From contig CM054117.1 of assembly GCA_028673005.1 (NCBI GenBank), forward strand, positions 53,567,370 to 53,631,369: a DNA stretch of 64,000 nt, read 5' to 3'. This document shows, piece by piece, positions 56,570 to 64,000 of this stretch. A model generated the notes under the pieces. It was not told the origin of the DNA. It did not search any database and was given only the letters and a program-made list of their open reading frames with translations. Position numbers and translations under genes: made by a program. The DNA is from Tanypteryx hageni (taxonomy: Eukaryota; Arthropoda; Insecta; Odonata; Petaluridae). The stretch's first letter is position 1, and each line of letters starts with the position of its first letter.

Positions 56570-57590
56570 GCGACTGGATGTTATTTACTTTTATCGATCG
56601 GAAAACTTCTTCCGCGTAGGGACAAATTTTGGTGTAAAATCCGTAAATACGAGTACTTGTCAGACCTTCAAAGACCATAAATGTAATCACAAAAGTATTA
56701 CCGCAGCTGAGATCTCCGATTGGATCTTGTTTTCTGCCCCATATTAATAAAAGGACGTTTAAAAACTGTTGAAGAACTGGTCGCATTCGAAAATAACGGA
56801 TAAATCGATGATACTCGATCATGAAATTTATAATATCGAAAACGCAGCCCAAATGGAGAATTCAACAACTTTATTTACGAAGAAAGACACCTTTACAGAA
56901 TAGGCACTATTCGTTTACTAACGAGGGCCTGCGTTGCTAACTGCGGTATTTATCAAATAAAATAAACAATACGAGACAGTGTTTTTTTTATTAGAAAACT
57001 TGCCAATTTCCACAAATAAATGCGAAACACGACCGGTTTATGTGAATAATCACCATCGTCAGGTAACAAGCAGTATTTATTTCCCGTAAATACATAAATC
57101 GCGAATCTTTTGAATAGCGAGTGGCACTTGCTCTACATAATCACATAACTTGTGCGTGTGTGAAGATAAAAGAGAAGATGTTAACGAAAAACTCGGTTTC
57201 CTTGGATAAATTTTAAAATAAGACGCGTCCGACTGGCAGAAGCAGACTACCTCGTGAGAGAGACTTCTGCCAACGTCGCCCTCTGAAGGCAATGCATGTA
57301 TCAAATAAAGACTGCGACCCTATTATGAGATAGTTTGCATTTTGTCCGCGTTTCGGAAAACTGCACGCATGCGCCAAGAAAGACAGAATCGGCCTCGTGA
57401 CTTTTTCTACGGACAAAAAAACGCGTTTAATCCCAATCAACAAAAACGCAGTGCATGTATGTATGCACGAGTGTATATGCACATATATTACAGTTCTCTC
57501 TCCGTCTCTTACGAAATATTTCCGATTTTGTGTTATGTTTTTCGTGTTTTTACATGTGTTACTTCGACACCCCCAGCAGCTCTCCAAAAT
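56570..57590. other. Non-genic stretch
   Basis: Overlapping frames on both strands between 57080 and 57700 lack domain resemblance. ATAATCACCATCGTCAGG at 57045-57062 resembles foldback-arm motifs. Confidence 0.35.
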
Positions 57591-57593
57591 CTG

Positions 57594-57675
57594 GTGTCCA
57601 CTGGGCTTCTTCCAACACCTTGTTGCCACCTTCATCACTTTCTTTCCTTTACCTTTAGCATATACAGATATATAT
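57594..57675 (+). repeat. Second copy of the (TA)n-associated repeat unit
   Basis: GTGTCCACTGGGCTTCTTCC and CAACACCTTGTTGCCACCTT match the 3' half of 2876-2986. It ends in TATACAGATATATATC. Confidence 0.6.
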
Positions 57676-57679
57676 CATT

Positions 57680-60040
57680 CTTATGAAGTACACATTGAAT
57701 AATTTTTCAAAATTGTAATTGAGGAAGAACGCCGAGCCTCACAAATATTCTACGAATAAAGACACAAAAACACATCTGATCGGATGAGCGCAGATGCCGG
57801 TTAGACAGGAGTGATGGGAGAATAAGTCTCAAAAATCCCATCCCTTTCAAGAATAATCAAAATTAACGACCGCCGTGGAATGGAAAGGGGGACTGGTGAA
57901 GTGACGGGGCAGGAGACTTGACGAGACGTATTTCAATGGGACGAAATGACGCATCTCACTTCTATAGACGGCCGCAAATGATTTATGCAGCGCGGAATGT
58001 CATTGCCTTCGGAGGATGGAATCAAACTCGCGACCTTGCCAGACTAAAGAGCGAGTCATTCCACATGACGCGCGTTTCCCAAATATCCCTTCTTCCTTTC
58101 GAAACGCGCAAAAAACGAGAAAATAGTGTCGTGCCGTCGAATTCGCGAAGAATAATTTTAAAATGACACGTGCAAACATGGATACTCCTATTAATGTGCT
58201 TTCACAGCTGGTAAAAAACCTCTCGCAAAACCCGCTTCCTCGATCATTTTACGCATCGATAGTTTGAAGGTGAATACGACTTGACAATAAATAAAATCCG
58301 TCCGACAGGCCTTAATTACGTGGAATTCAGAGGCGTTTCTACCGCAGCGTGGTCTCCTTTGAAATAATCAAAGGTGTTCCTCTCACGAACAATATAAGAA
58401 GAATTAATGCAAAGATAAAGTTATCGCAAATAGCGTCGGTTTTTCAATTATCATTTTGACGCATAAAGTAAATAGAAACCATTAATTCGTACACGTTCAT
58501 AAAACCTATACATAAAACCGATAATTTCGACGTTTCTTAGAAAGCCCCCTCTGACGGTGGTACCCTACACACCGAATATACTAAAATTTATCGAAATGAC
58601 GGCCAAAATGGTCAAACTACGTTTATTGATTTATTGAGTAGACGTAAATAATTGATGGAAGCTTTCACATGAGCTCTCTTTTCGCTACATCGAAATATTT
58701 TAGGCTCGAGGATATTATTCATATTTTTCCGCGGTTATTCGAATCGTATAACTCCTCTTTGACAAAACTGCATATTCAGTAATGCTACTATTGGATAAAT
58801 CATTAAGTAAAACTTTTGCAGCGTTTGTGGCCGTTTGTAAAAGCCCATTTCTTCCTAAATGCCGACCAGCTGTAAAAAAATTCAACTTTTTCGCGGTGAA
58901 AGATTTGCTATTAAAGAGAAAGATTAGTGTATTTTTTCCTTCCGCCGGCAAAGAACAATAACCACTTGTTACAACCCTCCCTCGTGGAATGGGTCTCCAC
59001 CCACCATCATACTCCCCATATCCATCGTCTCACACCTACCTCACCCACCTCATCCTTACCCCTCTTCCATCACGTTTCCCGACCAAGGTGAACCGGGTTC
59101 GAGGCGCGCGAGGTGCCTTTTACTTCTTCTTAGCTTCTCTACCATCATCCCCAATTCCCATCCCCAGGAGGGAGAGAGAAAGGTGGTGCAGAGGGGAGGA
59201 GCATGGGAGGTGCTGAGCCACCTGGCCGTCTCAGGTGGCGGAAGGATGGAGGGGGAGAGAGAGAGTAGGGAGAGAAAGATTCATTAGCACGTCTCCTGGG
59301 TAGTGGCGGAGAATGCCCGTACCTCGACTCCTGAGAAAACCTTTTTTTTATGAAACACACCCAATGCGACCACGAGGTCAGAATATCTCGCACGCCTCCC
59401 TCGTTTACGTCTTTATAGCCTATTTTGTACCACCTTATCTCTCATTCTCTACATTTATCTCTTCATATATACACACACATCTCCCCCTCTCTTCCTCTCT
59501 ATTCCGCGTATTACTGTCCGCGGTTCCGTTTCTAAACAGCTTTTGTATCAACTTCGCCGATAAATGCTGAAATGCGTAGATTGTGCCCAAGAAAGATGAA
59601 ATTTCTGGAGTTGATGGCTATAATGATGCCATTTAATAATATGCGCTTTAGGTTTCACCTCTTTTCTTTCCGTTGTCCGACAGTTTGCTATGCAATCTAA
59701 TAAGACCAGTTGTGGCTAAATCATATATTGTAGAAAGGCGATATTTTTGCAGTGAAATTATGTCGGGTGTGCTGTTTAATTATTATATAAATTTATTTCA
59801 GTACGTCTGTTCTTCGGTCAGTCCCTTGCGGACTTAACGAAAATTGACTGTTGGTTATTTCAGATGATACACGGACTGCCTATTTAAAAATCGTTTAATG
59901 CTTAAAAAGAAAAATTTATCAATTAATAGATAATGCGGTTAATACATTCATCTTCGCTGGGTAAATTTTACTGCTTTAATTGGATATAAACTTTTAACGC
60001 AGATCATATAGCTGTTTCTATCGTAATCAATTGCTTTCGC
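57680..60040. other. Non-genic stretch with a tRNA-like trace
   Basis: 58018-58060 on the minus strand has GAGTTTGATTCC (B-box-like) after CTTTAGTCTGGCAA, like the shortened SINE copy at 28175. 59160-59275 is purine-rich with GAGAGA runs. No exon supported. Confidence 0.35.
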
Positions 60041-60620
60041 TTTCTTCTCAATCATTTCAATTTCTCTCATCCATTTCTCAGTACTATCATCTCTAGTTAT
60101 CCTCTTAACCATTCTCTTCTCCCAGTTTCTCCGTCGTTATCTTCACCATGTCATCCTATTTCGTCTCCAAATTCTGTCTCTCTTTAGCTCCCTTATCCAG
60201 CCTCTCTCTTTCCGCTATTTTCTTTTCATACGTTCTCTAAGCATGGCTCTCACTTACCATCGAATCTCTACAACTCGAACGTCTTTCACTTTAATTTTCG
60301 TTTACTCGAAGAAGACAAATTTTCCCTCTAAATATTTCCTATTCCTTACAACAATTCTTGCCATAAAACTTCCAATCGGTCTGTAATCTTTCTATATTTA
60401 TCATCGCCTCATCACACTTTCATCTTTTTCGATCATTGTTATTTTCTGCCATTGTCACTTCCCCTGGTAATATCACTCTCCCTCTCACAATTGCTCCACG
60501 TTCTTCCAATTTTAAACCCTACTAAGTACCTCCAAAAAAACTCTTCTTTATTACCTTTCAATTTATCTCCCCTATTATCCTCTCCTTTCCTCTATTCATT
60601 TGAAGTCTCGCGGAATTTAT
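60041..60620 (+). repeat. Pyrimidine-rich tract
   Basis: TCTC/TTCC-rich over ~580 bp. A 91-codon frame (60452-60727) begins in it and is not domain-like. Confidence 0.5.
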
Positions 60621-62880
60621 TTGGTGTCGTGATCGAAAGGCTTATGAACCGTGAGATTTACATTCGTTTCCTTGCTTTAATCACGATTCTCATTATCGGC
60701 ATCCCAAGTGGACCATTCCGTCGTTAACGTCGAACTTGATGAATCTGGAGGCTTTATTGGTTTGGATAATCGATTCAATATTTCTACATTTTCCGTAATT
60801 ATGCCAACTATATTCCTTATTCATTCCATTCACAATCATTTCCCTAGCGATTTAAACCATTTTGATTATTTCATTCAATATTTTTGAGGCACAGAATTCA
60901 TTTCCTCGAACTCCAGTTCTTTGAGATGACTTTTTTGCAAAAATATAAAAAATGACAGGAATATCAGAGATGAATTTCAGTAATTGTATATAATTTTCAT
61001 GAATCTTACCCTTGGTGCCAATCATTCGACAGTCCATTTCCAGACGCTTCATAAAAATATACAACCTTGCAATCACCAATGAGCATAAATAAGTTATGTG
61101 CAAATACATTTCCACGGGACAAAAAGCCCATCACGAAAGTAAAAGTTGAAGAGTCAATATAGAAAGAATTCTTCATTACTTATAGTGGCATCATCATAAA
61201 CTTCTATTATTGTTTATTTTTATTCCCTCCATTATTTATATCTTTTTGTTCTTCGTGTACACTTCTCCAATAAATAGTTAACGGTGGCTCTATAACATCA
61301 CAATTTTACGCCCACAGATAAATACATTCCACATTAAAAACCAGAGTACAGTCTACGTGTTTTTATTTACTCGAAAATCATTATTTATTTACGTTGAAAC
61401 TTTTCACCGATACGACAAGAAGATAACAATAGACTCGCGAGTTCCAGAAGCCTGGAGATATTAGCGGGACCGAAAGAATCCCAAGGACTGGAAACCTTCC
61501 ACCATCGGAGGTGAAGACGTAAACAAAGCAGCACACGCATCTACCTGTTCCCACGTCCCATTGTCACGTCTGACCATTATTTTCCTCTCCTAGAGGCTTA
61601 TGCCTTTAACGGGCCGCCTAGAAGTAATATTTAGGTCGCGGGTATTTCCTACCTCTTACTCTCCCGCGGGACACCTTGAACGGATTAGCGTGGCAGCAGA
61701 TACTGTGATGGAAGGTAGGGGGAACTAAGAAAAAGGTGGGAAGAGAGGATGGGTGGAAAAACAATGTGTACGCTTATATGCAAACGCCGCGTATATGCAC
61801 AGGTGAGCTTACGCAGTAAAAAAGGAATTAGCCGTAGGATTAGAACATGTGTTTGACCTAACTCTTTGAGATAACTAACGATAGACTGTGTTGGATAGGT
61901 GGCTTAATGCGCGTCAGTACTAAAATTTTCAGTAAATTGCGAAATAACAATGAATGATAAGTTGAAGGGATTTATTAAGGACAAATATCTAAACTGACAC
62001 ACATAACTATAAAAACTCAGCTTTTGAGGACTCATAAAGCTTCTTGTATAGTTCGTGAAATACGAGAGCAATATTGACAATAATATTTATCCCATGTGAA
62101 GGCCGGCCAGAAGATTTTTGTAACAACTGTGCAGAAAGTATACTATTGTGACTAACGCTAACATCCAGAAAATTTCAAACTGCTTATCAACCGTGATTAG
62201 AATTTCTCATATTTTCCAAACCAACTTATTTACGGATAAATAAAAACAAATCTTTTTCATGAAAGAACCTAGACAGAGGGAGGGATAAAAATTACAAAAA
62301 TATATTTCCCAAGGGACATCTGAAAGGTATTCCAATCGGACAGCAGTCTTTCTTTTCCTGGAACCCTCTTGATAATTAACAGGTCAGAAGAAAACAATAT
62401 TAGGCGGCAGTAGTAACCGTAAATAAAAATTATTTCAGTGCCGGATTAAAAAAGGAAAGACATGGACAAAAATTTGACGAAACATCCGGAGGCTATTGAA
62501 AAGAGACGAGAATAGGAGCATTCTTATTAGGCAGGTTTTTAGCAAACATCCTCACAAAGGGAAAGTTCTTTCCTTCTTCGAGAAAGTTATTACCTTTAAG
62601 AACCTGCGTGCATCAGAAAAAGAAAACATTGAAACAGATAAACTATCAACCCAGTCGCTCGTTCAAATCTGTAAAAAGACATTAACTCCATTACTTTTCA
62701 TTACAGGTGCCCTCTGGGAATAGAGAGTTTCATTAACTAACCCGGAAGAACTTATAGTATTTTTCATTTTTCCTACTTCAAAACGCCTCCAATGTCCTTC
62801 CTCTTTCCATCTAGCAAAAATCCTTTGGGTTTATTTATTGCCCTGGGATATTTTAAGGGAGGGGACTGATTGTGAGGCAG
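60621..62880. other. Non-genic stretch
   Basis: A CACAG then GTGAGC donor-like site at 61802 has no good upstream exon. The 75-codon frame at 62496-62723 is unrecognised. Nothing else is supportable. Confidence 0.4.
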
Positions 62881-63075
62881 CAGTGAAAGACGGAGAAAGT
62901 AGCGAGAGAGATAGGAAGGAATGAGGTGGAGGAAAAGGGAGGGATGGATAGAGATGAAGAGGAAGGGAGCATAGGAAAATTAGGGAACCATAAGGAGACA
63001 GAGGCAGTAATAGCTAAAGTGAGAGAGGACGAGAGAGAGAGAGATCGAGTGAAAGAGGGAGAGGCTAGGGAAGGG
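62881..63075 (+). repeat. Purine-rich (GA) tract
   Basis: GAGAGA/GGAGG-rich. No coding. Confidence 0.65.
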
Positions 63076-63363
63076 CCGACAAACCTTTTTTTTTAGCTCG
63101 CTCCCTAAAATTACAAAAATTGGTTTTCCTTCTCTAACCTACGTGCTAATTTAAAATACATTCAAAAAGAAGTTATTTCATGGTCTAACAATGAGCATTC
63201 ATTCTCACACTTAGAACTTAGGAAACGATAGATAGGTTATATAAATTTCAATTTATTATCTAAAAAGACTCATTGTCTCAGATGGCCGAACGACAATTAT
63301 GGAACAACAAGTATTTCGTTCTCGGACAAAAAAATCACAATTAGTCAGCATAATTACAATCTT

Positions 63364-63562
63364 TATGAATTTGACTCCGACCGTAAACAAAAGGAATTTA
63401 GCGAGAAGAAACAAGCGCTAAATACGTATTTCGAGAGCCGGCTCTCTTCATCTCGATTGTAGCTACTGATGAGGGGAGACTGGATCTCGAAATTGGTATT
63501 TAGCGCATGTTTCTTCTCGCTAAATTCCTTTTGTTTGCGGTCGGAGTTAAATCATGAATTCA
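63364..63562. mobile_element. Foldback element (~199 bp)
   Basis: The left arm from TATGAATTTGACTCCGACCG to ~63455 is matched by the right arm, whose complement starts at 63562 as TATGAATTCATGATTTAACT. The arms share AACAAAAGGAATTTAGCGAG, AAGAAACA(A/T)GCGCTAAATA and TTTCGAGA.CC. The apex pairs CTTCATC with GATGAGG around a short loop. No open frame. Confidence 0.8.
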
Positions 63563-63724
63563 TAGTTTTACTCGCCGTAGTCTCCTTTTTTATTTACAAT
63601 CTCGATGGTAACAGTCTTTTCTACTGTGTCAGAAACTGAAACATATTATAAAGACAGTAAATAAACAATTTTTTGTTGTACGCCAGAGAAATCCGTCCCA
63701 TGTGACCAAAGGTTTGCCATCTCT

Positions 63725-63850
63725 GGACTAGGTGGAGAGAGAGAGGGTGAGGGAAAGGAGGCAGGGAGAGGGAAAGGAGGCGGAGAGAGGGTGGTTAGGA
63801 GAATGGACGGGAAAGGAAGGAGAAATAGATAGAGGGCGGGGTAAAGATTT
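63725..63850 (+). repeat. Purine-rich (GGA/GA) tract
   Basis: GA-rich. It gives a Ser/Pro/Leu-rich 78-codon minus-strand frame with no domain. Confidence 0.6.
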
Positions 63851-64000
63851 GTAATTAAAGGCAGTAAGAATAAATATAAATATTAAGCGTTTATGAGGAA
63901 AAAAAACAATTTGAAGCCATTCGACTCCAACGTCGGTACTCGGGAAATATCTGGACCTTCTCATTAAACCTCTTCCCTCCGACGCACGGAGTTAGGCGAG

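Noticed and set aside
1..64000. CRISPR array, operon, prophage or other prokaryotic system
   Set aside because: No direct-repeat/spacer arrays, ribosome-binding sites or packed genes. The sequence is eukaryotic in every respect.

Overview
The window reads as nuclear DNA from an arthropod, most likely an insect. It is AT-rich but not CpG-depleted. It carries long (AT)n and (CT)n microsatellites, extended purine- or pyrimidine-rich tracts, and many decayed DNA transposons (hAT, mariner/Tc1-like, possibly pogo/Tigger), tRNA-derived SINE-like pieces, foldback elements and a 5'-truncated non-LTR insertion. There is no bacterial-type gene packing, and no intact multi-hundred-residue gene. The species cannot be named from the sequence.

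Genes. The clearest protein domain is a single THAP-type zinc-finger exon (6917-7183, +), with a TGACGTCA element 77 bp upstream of its ATG. A second, more tentative gene runs on the + strand through the middle of the window. Three open blocks with good splice sites (21421-21597, 31700-31798, 46042-46263) are all bounded by phase-2 introns. Read in order they faintly resemble consecutive parts of the N-terminal region of an M13 (neprilysin-like) peptidase. If correct, this gene has introns of about 10 and 14 kb filled with the repeats listed here. Weaker coding candidates lie at 3373-3453 (-), 7615-7791 (-), 49825-49852 (+) and 56428-56562 (+).

Mobile DNA by region. 1-9 kb: mariner relic (1420-1837), a (TA)n-associated repeat unit (2876-2986), and copy A of a block of six ~147-bp degenerate monomers (4522-5650). 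10-16.3 kb: a hAT element with a perfect 8-bp target duplication (10225-11112), SINE-like pieces, a Tigger-like remnant, and a 269-bp hAT MITE with a perfect 8-bp duplication (15991-16259). 17.8-19.5 kb: a hAT element with a broken transposase. 21-28 kb: SINE-like pieces, copy B of the monomer block, two further hAT-type non-autonomous elements, and a foldback family. 29.8-30.8 kb: a 539-bp near-palindromic mariner-like element and a GC-rich tRNA-like piece. 34 kb: a perfect 23-bp hairpin. 44-49 kb: a second copy of the 6.2-kb repeat, a hAT end, and a foldback arm. 55.6 kb: a 74-bp truncated LINE tail with an exact 13-bp duplication. 63.4 kb: a ~200-bp foldback. The remaining sequence is intronic or intergenic in character with no gene I can support. 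Most of the longer open frames there come from microsatellites and purine/pyrimidine tracts.
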